Notes: generated from the letters alone by a model not told the origin. Shown: positions 8,772 through 17,712, numbered from the stretch's first letter. The stretch is 64,000 nucleotides of DNA from Mameliella sp. MMSF_3455 (GCF_030733205.1 NZ_JASHJL010000012.1:1-64000); one strand, 5' to 3'. Made by a program: numbers and translations.

Positions 8772-8964
8772 CATTGCGGCCGAGACGACTGTCCGGGCTG
8801 CCCGGCCTCCGCCCTCTTGGTGAATTCCAACTGGCGGCGAACTGAATGGGTGCTTAGATCTTGTAATTGACAGCCATGAACGGTGGGCGCGAAAACGGCG
8901 CGACACCCGGCATATCCGCGACGGTCATGCACAGCGCCGCGGCAACCGACAAAGGGAGGTGACC

Positions 8965-9831
8965 TTGCGATATCACACACCAACGACATTCGAGGATGCC
9001 GCGCAACTGGCCGCACGGGCCAAGGGGCTGACGCGGTTTCTGGCCGGGGGCACCGATGTGCTGGTCCAGATGCGGGCCGGCATGGTGCAGCCGGATGACC
9101 TGATCGACCTGAAAAAGATCGCCGGCGTTTCCGAAATCACGGCCACGGACGATGGCGGCTGGCGCATCGGAGTCGCGGTTCCGGGCATCGCGCTGGGCGC
9201 GCATGAGGGGCTGTGCGCCGACTGGCCCGGCGTGGTCGAAGGGATGGAGCTTGTCGGCTCGACCCAGATCCAGGGGCGCGCGACGCTGACGGGCAACCTC
9301 TGCAACGGATCACCTGCGGCGGATTCGGTGCCCGGGCTGGTCGCGGCGGGCGCCTCTGTCGAGATCACCGGACCGGATGGAACCCGCACAGTGCCGGTCG
9401 AGGACATCCCCGTCAGCCCCGGCAAGACCGCTCTGGAGGCCGGAGAGCTGATCTCGGCCATCCTGCTGCCGCCGCGCGGCCAGAACGCGGGTGACGCCTA
9501 CCTTCGGTTCATCCCGCGCACGGAAATGGACATTGCCGTGGTCGGCAGCGCGGTCAGCCTGCGCCTTGACGGCGACACCGTGTCCGACGCCCGCGTTGCG
9601 CTGGGCGCCGTCGCACCAACGGTCAAGCTGGTGCCCGAGGCGGCAGAGGCCATCATCGGAACCACATTGGATGAATCGGCGCTGGAGGCACTGGCCAAGG
9701 CGGCCAGCGCCGCCTGTTCGCCCATCGACGACAAACGCGGCACCGTTGCCTTCCGGACGGAGGTGGCCGGCGTGCTGACAAAACGGGCGGCGTTGATCGC
9801 CAAGGCCCGCGCAAAAGGAGACACCGCATGA
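8965..9831 (+). CDS. Molybdenum hydroxylase FAD-binding subunit (CoxM type)
   Basis: 288 aa. It has the FAD-binding fold of the xanthine dehydrogenase/CO dehydrogenase medium subunit, with FLAGGTDVLVQMRAG (phosphate-binding loop) near residue 25 and TLTGNLCNGSPAAD near residue 110. A GTG at 8959 lies inside the ribosome site AGGGAGGTGA, so the TTG at 8965, five bases after GGAGG, is the more likely start. It lacks the extra 4Fe-4S insertion of 4-hydroxybenzoyl-CoA reductase beta subunits. It overlaps the next gene by ATGA. Confidence 0.88.
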   Translation: MRYHTPTTFEDAAQLAARAKGLTRFLAGGTDVLVQMRAGMVQPDDLIDLKKIAGVSEITATDDGGWRIGVAVPGIALGAHEGLCADWPGVVEGMELVGSTQIQGRATLTGNLCNGSPAADSVPGLVAAGASVEITGPDGTRTVPVEDIPVSPGKTALEAGELISAILLPPRGQNAGDAYLRFIPRTEMDIAVVGSAVSLRLDGDTVSDARVALGAVAPTVKLVPEAAEAIIGTTLDESALEALAKAASAACSPIDDKRGTVAFRTEVAGVLTKRAALIAKARAKGDTA

Positions 9832-10310
9832 GCAAGGTTCATGTCACCACGAGCGTGAACGGCGACGAGGTCGAGTTCCTGGCCGATCCGCGCGAAACGC
9901 TGTTGGATTGCCTGCGCGATCACATCGGCCTGACCGGCTCGAAAGAGGGCTGCGGCACCGGCGACTGCGGTGCCTGTTCTGTCACGCTGGACGGCGCGCT
10001 GGTTTGTTCCTGCCTCGTCCTGGGGGTCGAGGCGGACGGCAAGCGCGTCGAGACCATCGAGGGCATGGCAGACGGCGCAGAGCTGCACCCGCTGCAGCGC
10101 AAGTTCATCGAACATGCGGCCCTGCAGTGCGGTTTCTGCACGCCGGGCATCCTGGTCGCGGCGAAGAAGCTGTTGGAAACGAACCCGAACCCGACAGAGG
10201 AAGAGGTCCGCTACTGGCTGGCGGGCAACCTCTGCCGCTGCACCGGGTATGACAAGATCATCCGCGCCGTCATGGATGCGGCTGCGGAACTTCGGCAGGA
10301 GGCTGCGTGA
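9828..10310 (+). CDS. Molybdenum hydroxylase 2x[2Fe-2S] subunit (CoxS type)
   Basis: 160 aa small subunit. The plant-ferredoxin-type cluster is held by C42, C47, C50 and C62 (C-x4-C-x2-C-x11-C). The second cluster is held by C101, C104, C136 and C138 (C-x2-C-x31-C-x-C). It passes electrons from the molybdenum subunit to the FAD subunit. It overlaps both neighbours by a few bases, so the three subunits are translationally coupled. Confidence 0.95.
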   Translation: MSKVHVTTSVNGDEVEFLADPRETLLDCLRDHIGLTGSKEGCGTGDCGACSVTLDGALVCSCLVLGVEADGKRVETIEGMADGAELHPLQRKFIEHAALQCGFCTPGILVAAKKLLETNPNPTEEEVRYWLAGNLCRCTGYDKIIRAVMDAAAELRQEAA

Positions 10311-12553
10311 TGGCAAAGGACGAGTTCAAGGAATTCAAGCTGGTCGGCACGCGCCCCGATCGCCCGGACGGTCTGGACAAGGTCACGGGCCGCGCGCGTT
10401 ACGGTGCCGATATCTCGGCGCCGGGAATGCTCTGGGCCGCGGTGCTGCGCAGCCCGCATGCCCATGCGCGGATCGTCAAGATAGACACGTCGAAGGCCGA
10501 GGCCCTGAGCGGCGTCAAGGCGGTGATCACGCGGGCCGATTTTCCCACCGGGCTGACCGGCGAGGACTGGAACCTGCAGGAAAACACGATGGCCGGGGAA
10601 CGCGCGCTTTATGACGGTCATGCCGTCGCCGCCGTCGCCGCCACGTCCAAGCTGCGGGCCGAAGAGGCCGTGCGCCTGATCGAGGTCGAATACGAGGTCC
10701 TGCCCCATGTCATCGACGTGGACGATGCGATCAAACCCGACGCGCCGGTGATCCGCGAAGGCGCAGCCGACGCCACGGTGCCCGAGGGCATGCCACCCAA
10801 CGTCGTGCGCTACATGGAGTTCGGCCGCGGCGACGTGGAAGCGGGCTTTGCCGAGGCTGATCTGGTCATGGAAAAGACCTACAAGACCGAGGCCACGCAC
10901 CAGGGTTATATCGAACCGCACGCCTGCATGGGCCAGATGGGCGCCGACGGCAAAGGCGAGATGTGGGTCTGTACCCAGGGCCAGTGGTTCATCCGCAAGA
11001 TGTGCGCCGCCGTGCTGGGGCTGGAAACCTCTCAGCTGCGCGTGACACCGTCCGAAATCGGCGGCGGCTTTGGCGGCAAGACCACCATCTTCATGGAGCC
11101 GCTGTCTCTGGCGCTGTCGAAGAAGGCGGGTGGCAAACCGGTCAAGCTGGTCATGAGCCGGTCCGAGGTGCTGCGCGCCACCGGACCGACGGCCTCGGCC
11201 TCGATGGACGTCAAGATCGGCATGAAGAAGGACGGCACCATCACTGGCGCCCGGGCAGAGTTCCGGATGCAGGGCGGCGCCTTTCCCGGCTCTCCGGTGG
11301 ACATGGCGCTGTACTGCTGCTTTGCGCCCTACAAGCTGGAGAACGTCGAACACATTGGCTATGACGTGCTGGCCAACCGTCCGAAATGCGCCGCCTACCG
11401 CGCGCCGGGGTCGCCGATGGGCGCCTTCGCGGTTGAAAGCCTACTGGACGAGATGTGCCGCGAACTGGACGTCGACCCGCTGGAAATGCGCCTGAAGAAC
11501 GCGGTGCGCGAAGGCGATACCGCCAGCTACGGGCCGAAATACGGCTCCATCGGGCTGGTCGAGACGCTGGAGGCGACCAAGGCGCATCCCAACCTCTCTA
11601 TCCCGCTGGGGCCGAACCAGGGCAGGGGGATCGCAGCCGGGTACTGGTTCAACCACAATGGCGAGACCTCTGTCAGCCTTGCGATTTCCGAGGACGGGAC
11701 CGCGCAGGTGTCGGTGGGTACGCCGGACATCGGCGGCAGCCGTGCCTCGATCGCGCTGATGACGGCGGAAACACTGGGCATCCCCTACGAGGACGTGCGC
11801 GTGAACGTGGTCGAAACCGGCGCCCTGGGCGTGAACGAGCCGACCCACGGCAGCCGTGCGACCTTTGCCAGTGGCAAGGCCGCGGTGGTCGCGGCGGGCC
11901 ATGCCATCACCGAGATGTGCAAGCGCGCGGCGAATGAATGGGGCATCGATCCCGAGGCCGTGGAATGGGTCGACGGTGCGGCGCAGCCGGCGGGTGACAA
12001 CGCGGGGAAATTCCCGCCCATGACCATCGCCGAGATCGCGGGCAAGATGGGATCGACCGGCGGGCCGATCTCGGGCCACCACGAATCCGTGCCCGAGGGC
12101 GTCGGCGCCTCGTTCGGCTGTCACGTCGTCGATGTCGAGGTCGACCCGGAAACCGGGCGCACCACGATCCTGCGCTACCTGGTCGTGCAGGACGCGGGTC
12201 GCGCCATCCACCCCGCCTATGTCGAGGGCCAGTACCAGGGCGGTGCCGCGCAGGGCATCGGCTGGGCCCTGAACGAGGCTTATATCTATGGCGAGGACGG
12301 GCGTCTGCAGAACTCGGTCTTCCTGGATTACCGCGTGCCGGTGGCCTCTGACCTGCCGATGATCGACACGGTCATCGTCGAGGTGCCGAACCCGGGCCAC
12401 CCCTACGGCGTGCGCGGTGTGGGCGAGACCGGCATCACGCCGCCGCTGCCCGCCATCGCCAACGCAATCCAGGAAGCAACCGGCGCGCGCCTTTGCGATC
12501 TGCCGATGTCGCCGCCCAAAGTGCTGGCGGCGATCAAGGCAAAGGGGGGCTGA
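10310..12553 (+). CDS. Molybdenum hydroxylase catalytic subunit (CoxL/XDH family)
   Basis: 747 aa from ATG 10310, seven bases after AGGAGG (10297-10302). It binds molybdopterin-cytosine-dinucleotide-type cofactor. GGGFGGKT (about residue 248) and GVRGVGETG near residue 705 (carrying the likely catalytic Glu) are visible. The segment AYRAPGSPMG replaces the AYRCSFR loop of form-I CO dehydrogenase, so this is not a CODH, and the gene order FAD-FeS-Mo with a ligase-like neighbour argues against xanthine dehydrogenase. The substrate is unknown, perhaps an aromatic or N-heterocyclic acid or its CoA ester. Confidence 0.9.
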   Translation: MAKDEFKEFKLVGTRPDRPDGLDKVTGRARYGADISAPGMLWAAVLRSPHAHARIVKIDTSKAEALSGVKAVITRADFPTGLTGEDWNLQENTMAGERALYDGHAVAAVAATSKLRAEEAVRLIEVEYEVLPHVIDVDDAIKPDAPVIREGAADATVPEGMPPNVVRYMEFGRGDVEAGFAEADLVMEKTYKTEATHQGYIEPHACMGQMGADGKGEMWVCTQGQWFIRKMCAAVLGLETSQLRVTPSEIGGGFGGKTTIFMEPLSLALSKKAGGKPVKLVMSRSEVLRATGPTASASMDVKIGMKKDGTITGARAEFRMQGGAFPGSPVDMALYCCFAPYKLENVEHIGYDVLANRPKCAAYRAPGSPMGAFAVESLLDEMCRELDVDPLEMRLKNAVREGDTASYGPKYGSIGLVETLEATKAHPNLSIPLGPNQGRGIAAGYWFNHNGETSVSLAISEDGTAQVSVGTPDIGGSRASIALMTAETLGIPYEDVRVNVVETGALGVNEPTHGSRATFASGKAAVVAAGHAITEMCKRAANEWGIDPEAVEWVDGAAQPAGDNAGKFPPMTIAEIAGKMGSTGGPISGHHESVPEGVGASFGCHVVDVEVDPETGRTTILRYLVVQDAGRAIHPAYVEGQYQGGAAQGIGWALNEAYIYGEDGRLQNSVFLDYRVPVASDLPMIDTVIVEVPNPGHPYGVRGVGETGITPPLPAIANAIQEATGARLCDLPMSPPKVLAAIKAKGG

Positions 12554-12795
12554 TGGTTGCCATCAACCTTTGGTCCAGCCTGACACGTTTTACCGAGGGC
12601 GCCCGCGTGGTCGAGGTCGAGGCCGAGACTGTCGGCGGCGCACTGGATAGGTTGGTCGCGGACTATCCGGGGCTTGAACCGATCATCGAGGCAGGCGTTT
12701 CGGTCGTCGTCGACGGTGAAGTCGCTCCGAACCGGCATACCAAGGTGCCCGAGGGTGCTGAGGTCGTGCTGATGCAGCGGCTCAAGGGCGGTTGA
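12553..12795 (+). CDS. MoaD/ThiS-like ubiquitin-fold sulfur-carrier protein
   Basis: 80 aa. The beta-grasp layout (VVEVEAETVGGALDRLV, then VVVDGEVAP, then VPEGAEVVLMQ) ends in a C-terminal GG, as in MoaD and ThiS, which carry sulfur as a C-terminal thiocarboxylate. The start codon shares one base with the stop of the Mo-subunit gene (TGATG), so the two proteins are made together. It may supply sulfur for molybdopterin or for the sulfido ligand of this enzyme. No MoaE or activating partner is nearby. Confidence 0.8.
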   Translation: MVAINLWSSLTRFTEGARVVEVEAETVGGALDRLVADYPGLEPIIEAGVSVVVDGEVAPNRHTKVPEGAEVVLMQRLKGG

Positions 12796-12814
12796 ACCAG
12801 TCAGCCGGATAATG

Positions 12815-12848
12815 GCCCCCGCCGGAGCGATCCGGCGGGGGCATTTCG
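12815..12848 (+). terminator. Strong stem-loop between the moaD-like gene and the ligase gene
   Basis: 12-bp perfect stem GCCCCCGCCGGA / TCCGGCGGGGGC with a GCGA tetraloop, followed by the short T-containing run ATTTCGTTT. It probably terminates or attenuates the molybdenum hydroxylase transcript. Confidence 0.75.
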
Positions 12849-12870
12849 TTTCGAGGGGGGAGACCGTGGC

Positions 12871-14391
12871 ATGAACCCTGCCGAATGGCTGAACCGCACT
12901 GCGACCCGCTGGCCCGCGCGTCCGGCGCTGTTCAAGGGCATGGCCTGCGATGCGGAATACGGCGCCTTTGCCGCCCGGGCTGCGGGCATTGGCGCGGCTC
13001 TTGCGGCGCGCGGGATTGGTCGCGGCGACCGGGTGGCGCTTTTCATGGCGAACCGCACCGAGTACCTAGAGGCGCTCTATGGCGTCTGGTGGGCCGGGGT
13101 CGCCGCGGTGCCGATCAACGGAAAACTGCATCCGCGCGAAGCGGCCTGGATCGTCAAGGACGCGGAGGCGGCGCTGGTCTTTACCGATGACAAGAGCGCC
13201 AAAGCACTGACGGGGATGAGCCCGGCGCCGATGATCTCGACCGAGGGTGTTGAGTTTCATGACTTGCGCGCAATGGCCTCTTTGGGCGGCCCTGCATCCC
13301 TGGCCCGGGATGACATGGCCTGGCTGTTCTATACCTCCGGCACGACCGGACGCCCCAAGGGGGTGATGATTACCTGCGAAAACATCGCCGCCATGACGAT
13401 GAGCTATTTCGCGGATGTGGACGACGTACATGCGGAGGATGCGATCCTTTATGCCGCCCCGATGAGCCACGGTGCCGGTCTGTACAACTTCATGCATGTG
13501 CTGCGCGGGGCCCGTCACGTTGTTCCCGAAAGCGGCGGGTTCGACGCTGGGGAAATCCTGCGGATCGCCCCCGAAATCGGTCCCGTGTCGATGTTCGCTG
13601 CGCCCACGATGGTGCGCCGGCTGGTGGACGTGGCCAAGGCAAACGGCAGTACCGGCGAGGGCTTGCGCACCGTGGTCTATGCCGGAGGACCGATGTACGA
13701 GGCGGATATTCTGGAGGCGGTTCAGCAAATGGGGCCGCGTTTCGTGCAGATCTACGGGCAGGGGGAATGCCCGATGGGAATCACCGCCCTGCCGCGTGCA
13801 GACGTGGCTGACCGCCGGACGCCGGGCTGGCGCGCACGGCTGAACTCTGTCGGGCGCGCGCAAAGCCTGGTCGAGGTCGCGATCCTGGACGACGAAGGCG
13901 CGGAACTGCCCGCTGGCGAAGTGGGGGAAATCGCTGTGCGCGGTGCCACCGTGATGCCCGGCTACTGGCGCAATCCCGAGGCCACGGCAAGCGCGCTGCG
14001 CGACGGCTGGCTCTGGACCGGCGACATGGGCCGCATGGATGCCGAGGGCTATGTGACCCTGCACGACAGGTCCAGGGACATGATCATCTCTGGCGGGTCG
14101 AACATCTACCCGCGCGAGGTCGAGGAAGTGCTGTTGGCGCATCCCTCGGTCAGCGAGGTTGCCGTCGTTGGCCAACAGGATCCGGAATGGGGAGAGGTCG
14201 TGGTGGCCTTTGTCGTCTGCCAGCCCGGACAGATCGTGGATTCGTCGGAACTGGACAGGCTCTGCCTTGACCGGATTGCGCGGTTCAAGCGTCCGAAATA
14301 CTACCGCTTTGCCGAGGCGCTGCCCAAGAACAACTATGGCAAAGTGCTGAAAACAGACTTGCGCCGTCAACTTGCGGAGGAGGACGGCTGA
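12871..14391 (+). CDS. AMP-forming acyl-CoA synthetase (class I adenylate-forming)
   Basis: 506 aa. The phosphate-binding motif LFYTSGTTGRPKG is at about residue 151, YGQGECPMG is the A5-type motif near residue 298, the hinge region is WTGDMGRMD (about 386) with ISGGSNIYPREVEEVL after it, and the catalytic Lys region near the C terminus is KNNYGKVLK. It activates a carboxylate to the adenylate and then the CoA thioester. Its position behind a molybdenum hydroxylase suggests an aromatic or heterocyclic acid, but the substrate cannot be read from sequence. A terminator-like hairpin separates it from the hydroxylase genes. Confidence 0.88.
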   Translation: MNPAEWLNRTATRWPARPALFKGMACDAEYGAFAARAAGIGAALAARGIGRGDRVALFMANRTEYLEALYGVWWAGVAAVPINGKLHPREAAWIVKDAEAALVFTDDKSAKALTGMSPAPMISTEGVEFHDLRAMASLGGPASLARDDMAWLFYTSGTTGRPKGVMITCENIAAMTMSYFADVDDVHAEDAILYAAPMSHGAGLYNFMHVLRGARHVVPESGGFDAGEILRIAPEIGPVSMFAAPTMVRRLVDVAKANGSTGEGLRTVVYAGGPMYEADILEAVQQMGPRFVQIYGQGECPMGITALPRADVADRRTPGWRARLNSVGRAQSLVEVAILDDEGAELPAGEVGEIAVRGATVMPGYWRNPEATASALRDGWLWTGDMGRMDAEGYVTLHDRSRDMIISGGSNIYPREVEEVLLAHPSVSEVAVVGQQDPEWGEVVVAFVVCQPGQIVDSSELDRLCLDRIARFKRPKYYRFAEALPKNNYGKVLKTDLRRQLAEEDG

Positions 14392-14429
14392 AGCGGCCAG
14401 ATCGCCGCAGGTGGGCAGGCTTCACAGGA

Positions 14430-14447
14430 ACGCAACAAATCTGTCAC
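14430..14447 (+). promoter_or_regulatory. Possible Pho box upstream of plcP
   Basis: The sequence ends in AAAT-CTGTCAC, an exact match to the spacer and second half-site of the alphaproteobacterial PhoB box. The first half-site (ACGCAAC) matches poorly. It lies about 60 bp upstream of plcP, whose operon is expected to be PhoB-controlled. Confidence 0.35.
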
Positions 14448-14507
14448 CTGGGTGAAGCACTGAAGGCCTAGGCGCTGCCGGAACGCGAACAACAAGCTGG
14501 CAGACCG

Positions 14508-15320
14508 GTGTCCGACCGCACGATCTTCTTGTCCGATGTCCATTTGGGAACCCGGGGCTGCCGGGCCGAACTGCTTGTCCAGTTCCTGAACAAGCACGAC
14601 GCCGAGACACTCTACCTGGTCGGGGATATCTTCGACGGGTGGCGGTTGCAGCGCGGCTGGCACTGGCCGGAGGCGCATAACGACGTCGTGCAGGCGGTGC
14701 TGGAAAAGGCGCACAACGGCACCCGCGTCGTGTTCATTCCCGGCAACCACGACGAGGTCATGCGCAACTACTTCGGCGTCCATTTCGGGGGCATCGAGGT
14801 CAAGAACCAGGACGATTTCCGCGCCGCCGATGGCAGGCGTTACCTGGTGACGCATGGCGACGAATTCGACGCGGTAGTGATGAACGCCAAGTGGCTGGCC
14901 CACCTGGGCGACAGCGCCTACGCCATGCTGATCTGGCTGAACCCCCGGATCAACCGGGTCCGCCGCCTGTGGTCCCGCCGCTACTGGTCGCTGTCCAAGT
15001 GGAGCAAGCAGCAGGTCAAGCAGGCGGTCAACTACATCTGCAAGTTCGAGGAAGTGCTGGCCCAGGACGCGCGCCAAAAAGGCTATGACGGGGTGATCTG
15101 CGGCCATATCCACCACGCGGCGATCCGCGACATCGGCGAGATCCGCTACATCAACACCGGCGACTGGGTCGAAAGCTGCACCGCGATCATCGAGAACCAC
15201 GCAGGCGAGATGCGGCTGGTCGACTGGGAAGCCCGGAACAACCGTCAACACATGCTGAAACAGCGCGCCAGACGCCGGGCCCGAAACGGCCAGAAAAGAC
15301 AGACCAGACAGGAAGCATGA
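14508..15320 (+). CDS. plcP: PlcP-type phospholipase C (calcineurin-like phosphoesterase)
   Basis: 270 aa, GTG start. It has the full metallophosphoesterase motif set: DVH near residue 10, GDIFD (about 39), GNHDE (about 81), a VTHGDEFD stretch (about 115) and GHIHH (about 199). Such proteins are often labelled UDP-2,3-diacylglucosamine hydrolase. Directly beside btaA-btaB, however, the better reading is the phosphate-stress phospholipase C (PlcP) that removes phosphate head groups from membrane phospholipids to give diacylglycerol. The basic C-terminal tail (RARRRARNGQKRQ) could help membrane association. The stop overlaps the btaA start. Confidence 0.82.
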   Translation: MSDRTIFLSDVHLGTRGCRAELLVQFLNKHDAETLYLVGDIFDGWRLQRGWHWPEAHNDVVQAVLEKAHNGTRVVFIPGNHDEVMRNYFGVHFGGIEVKNQDDFRAADGRRYLVTHGDEFDAVVMNAKWLAHLGDSAYAMLIWLNPRINRVRRLWSRRYWSLSKWSKQQVKQAVNYICKFEEVLAQDARQKGYDGVICGHIHHAAIRDIGEIRYINTGDWVESCTAIIENHAGEMRLVDWEARNNRQHMLKQRARRRARNGQKRQTRQEA

Positions 15321-16540
15321 TGAGCGACACGACCAGCGAACTGATCGGGGAAGCGGTCTACCAGAACCGGTCCTTCTCACTCGCGTCCCTGTCCGACCGG
15401 GTCTTTGCACGGCTGTTCCGGGGATTGGTCTATCCGCAGATCTGGGAGGATCCGGTCTGCGACATGACAGCCTTGAACCTTGGCCGCGAGGATCACGTCG
15501 TCTGCATCGCCTCGGGCGGCTGCAACATGATGAGCTATCTGACCGCGCGGCCCGCATCGGTCACCGCGGTGGACCTGTCGCCCTGGCACGTCGAGTTGAA
15601 CCGGCTGAAACTGGAGGCCGCGCAGCGCCTGCCCGATCACGCGAGTTACTACGCGCTGTTCGGCCATGCGGACAGGGCGGAAAACCCGGCGCTGCTGGAT
15701 CGCTACGTCTTGCCCTACCTTGACCCGCAGGCGCGCGCCTTCTGGAACGGGCGCGAGCGTTTCCGCCGCCGCAAGTCCATGTTTGCACGCGGGTTCTACC
15801 GTTTCGGCGTGCTGGGCACCTTCCTGGGGGCGGTGCATCTCGTGGCGCGGATCGGCGGCGTGGATTTCACCCGGCTTCTGAACGCCCGGACGCTGGACGA
15901 CCAGCGCGCCTTTTTCGAGGACGAGATCAAGCCGCTCTACCGTTCGCGCCTTGTCCGGTTTGCCGCCCGACGCCGGGCCTCGCTGTTCGGGCTGGGCATT
16001 CCCCCAGCGCAATACGACAAGCTGGCCGCCGACGCCGATGGCGACATCGTCAAGGTGCTTGAGGAACGCACGCGCAAGCTGTTTTGCGACTTCCCGATCG
16101 GCGAGAACTACTTTGCCTGGCAGGCCGCCAATCGCGGCTACAAGGAAGACGGCACCGGCCCTGTGCCCCCATACCTGGAAAAGCGGAATTTCGAGGCGCT
16201 GCGCGCCACGGCGGGCCGCGCGACGGTGCTGAACCGCTCCATCACCGATGTGCTGGCAGAGGCCCCGGCAGCGTCGAAATCGGTCTATGTCCTGCTGGAT
16301 GCGCAGGACTGGATGACGGACGACCAGCTGGCCGCCCTGTGGCGCGAAATCACCCGCACGGCCATGCCCGGGGCGCGGGTCCTTTTCCGCACCGGCGGTG
16401 GTCCGGACATCCTGCCCGGGCGGGTCCCGGCAGAGCTGCTGGATCAGTGGGCCTACGACGCCACCGCGTCAGAGCGCGCCTGTGCCGAGGATCGCTCGGC
16501 AATCTACGGCGGCGTCCACCTCTATCGTCGGAAGGCGTGA
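15317..16540 (+). CDS. btaA: S-adenosylmethionine:diacylglycerol 3-amino-3-carboxypropyltransferase
   Basis: 407 aa (or 406 from the second ATG at 15320, which is better spaced from AGGA at 15310-15313). BtaA (DUF3419 family) transfers the aminocarboxypropyl group of SAM to diacylglycerol, the first step of betaine lipid (DGTS) synthesis. Family features include PQIWEDP near residue 40, CIASGGCNMMSYL (SAM-binding) near residue 64, and the C-terminal half with DAQDWM. It lies between plcP, which supplies diacylglycerol, and btaB, which methylates the product. Confidence 0.93.
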   Translation: MMSDTTSELIGEAVYQNRSFSLASLSDRVFARLFRGLVYPQIWEDPVCDMTALNLGREDHVVCIASGGCNMMSYLTARPASVTAVDLSPWHVELNRLKLEAAQRLPDHASYYALFGHADRAENPALLDRYVLPYLDPQARAFWNGRERFRRRKSMFARGFYRFGVLGTFLGAVHLVARIGGVDFTRLLNARTLDDQRAFFEDEIKPLYRSRLVRFAARRRASLFGLGIPPAQYDKLAADADGDIVKVLEERTRKLFCDFPIGENYFAWQAANRGYKEDGTGPVPPYLEKRNFEALRATAGRATVLNRSITDVLAEAPAASKSVYVLLDAQDWMTDDQLAALWREITRTAMPGARVLFRTGGGPDILPGRVPAELLDQWAYDATASERACAEDRSAIYGGVHLYRRKA

Positions 16541-16544
16541 GCGG

Positions 16545-17189
16545 ATGAGCGAGGTCGCGGATCACGGGCGGCTGATGGACGATGTCTATCGCTACCAGCG
16601 TCTTTTCTACGACATCAGCCGCAAGTACTATCTGCTGGGCCGTGACCACCTGATCGCCAACATGCAGGTCCAGCCGGGTGACCGGGTGCTGGAAGTGGCC
16701 TGTGGCACCGGGCGCAACCTGGCCGCGATCCGCAAGCGGCATCCGCGCGCACTGCTCTTCGGGCTGGATATCTCGGACCAGATGCTGATCTCCGCGCGCC
16801 GCAAACTGGACGGCGCGGCGCGTCTGGCACAGGCCGACGCCTGTTCTTTCGACCCCGAGGCGCTGTTCGGTGAGGCGCAATTCGACCACATCGTGTTCTC
16901 CTACAGCCTGTCGATGATCCCCGACTGGCAAGGCGCGCTGGACGAGGCCATGCGCCACCTGGCCCCGGGCGGCACCCTGCATGTCGTGGATTTCGGCGAC
17001 CAGGGGCGCCTGCCGGACTGGTTCAAACGTGGTTTGCGCGGCTGGTTGGCGCGGTTCCATGTCACGCCGCGCGATACATTGGGGGCGGCGTTGCAGGAGA
17101 TGTCAGAAGGCACCGCAGCCCTGAGCGCATGCAGCCTGTACCGGGGCTATGCGGTTTACGGCCGTCTGACCCGCCCATCGGGCCGCTAG
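16545..17189 (+). CDS. btaB: Diacylglyceryl homoserine N-methyltransferase
   Basis: 214 aa from MSEVADHGRLMDDVYRYQ. Class I SAM-dependent methyltransferase with motif I VLEVACGTGRN (about residue 46) and DISDQML. It methylates the BtaA product three times, yielding diacylglyceryl-N,N,N-trimethylhomoserine, a phosphorus-free membrane lipid. It starts 4 bp after btaA and is last in the plcP-btaA-btaB unit. The stop overlaps the stop of the convergent DUF1772 gene by three bases. Confidence 0.92.
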   Translation: MSEVADHGRLMDDVYRYQRLFYDISRKYYLLGRDHLIANMQVQPGDRVLEVACGTGRNLAAIRKRHPRALLFGLDISDQMLISARRKLDGAARLAQADACSFDPEALFGEAQFDHIVFSYSLSMIPDWQGALDEAMRHLAPGGTLHVVDFGDQGRLPDWFKRGLRGWLARFHVTPRDTLGAALQEMSEGTAALSACSLYRGYAVYGRLTRPSGR

Positions 17190-17683
17190 GGCGCCCCGGC
17201 CATCCAGATCAGGGCGGTCATCAACAGGACAGAGGACAGCGCACAGGCAATTGTCCGTACCGTGTTCCAGAAGGTCCAGCGGGTCAGGTAGGTCCCGGTC
17301 CAATACTCCTGCGCCGTTGCGCCGGTCGGATCCATTGCCGCCAACCGCTCGTTCATCGGCACGTTGCGGATCACGGTGACACCGAAACACCCGACCAGGT
17401 AGACCAGCCCGGCAAGCAGGATCAGCCTGTCGGCAGGGGTGTCCAGGCTCAGCACGGCAAATCCCGACAGCAGCAGCGACACGGGGGCCATCCCCATGAA
17501 GAGGATCATGAAGACCCAGCGGAAGACCTCGCGGTTGATGACCTGCATGGCCTCGACGCCGCCGGACCCGCTGGTCCGGGAAAGCGAGCGCATGATGAAA
17601 TCGGAGAAGGCCAGGAAAACGCCGGCCAACAGGGCATAGGCAAGAATGGCGCCCTGCAGGAGGGCCAGGAAGATCGTCGTCAT
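17186..17683 (-). CDS. DUF1772 (anthrone oxygenase-like) membrane protein
   Basis: 165 aa with four hydrophobic segments, including residues about 5-27, 58-80 and 84-105. The VPMNERL and LTRWTFWNTVRT stretches are typical of the DUF1772 family. Function is unknown in bacteria. It is last in a leftward group with an AraC regulator, an NmrA-like reductase and a DUF4345 protein. Confidence 0.75.
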   Translation of the reverse strand: MTTIFLALLQGAILAYALLAGVFLAFSDFIMRSLSRTSGSGGVEAMQVINREVFRWVFMILFMGMAPVSLLLSGFAVLSLDTPADRLILLAGLVYLVGCFGVTVIRNVPMNERLAAMDPTGATAQEYWTGTYLTRWTFWNTVRTIACALSSVLLMTALIWMAGAP

Positions 17684-17712
17684 GTCAGGGGTCCTTTTTC
17701 AGGCAATCTCGG

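Noticed and set aside
8854-8928. Short leftward frame upstream of the molybdenum hydroxylase ending in AVNYKI
   Set aside because: Only about 24 residues from its last Met, overlapping the promoter region of the hydroxylase operon, with no recognisable family.
8965-12553. Molybdenum hydroxylase as the xanthine dehydrogenase of the nearby urate pathway
   Set aside because: It is a three-subunit FAD-FeS-Mo type with a ligase partner, separated from the urate genes by decayed DNA, and lacks the XDH gene layout and an XdhC maturation gene.
14508-15320. LpxH-type lipid A enzyme
   Set aside because: The motif set is shared, but the overlap with btaA and the operon context point to PlcP; lipid A genes are not nearby.
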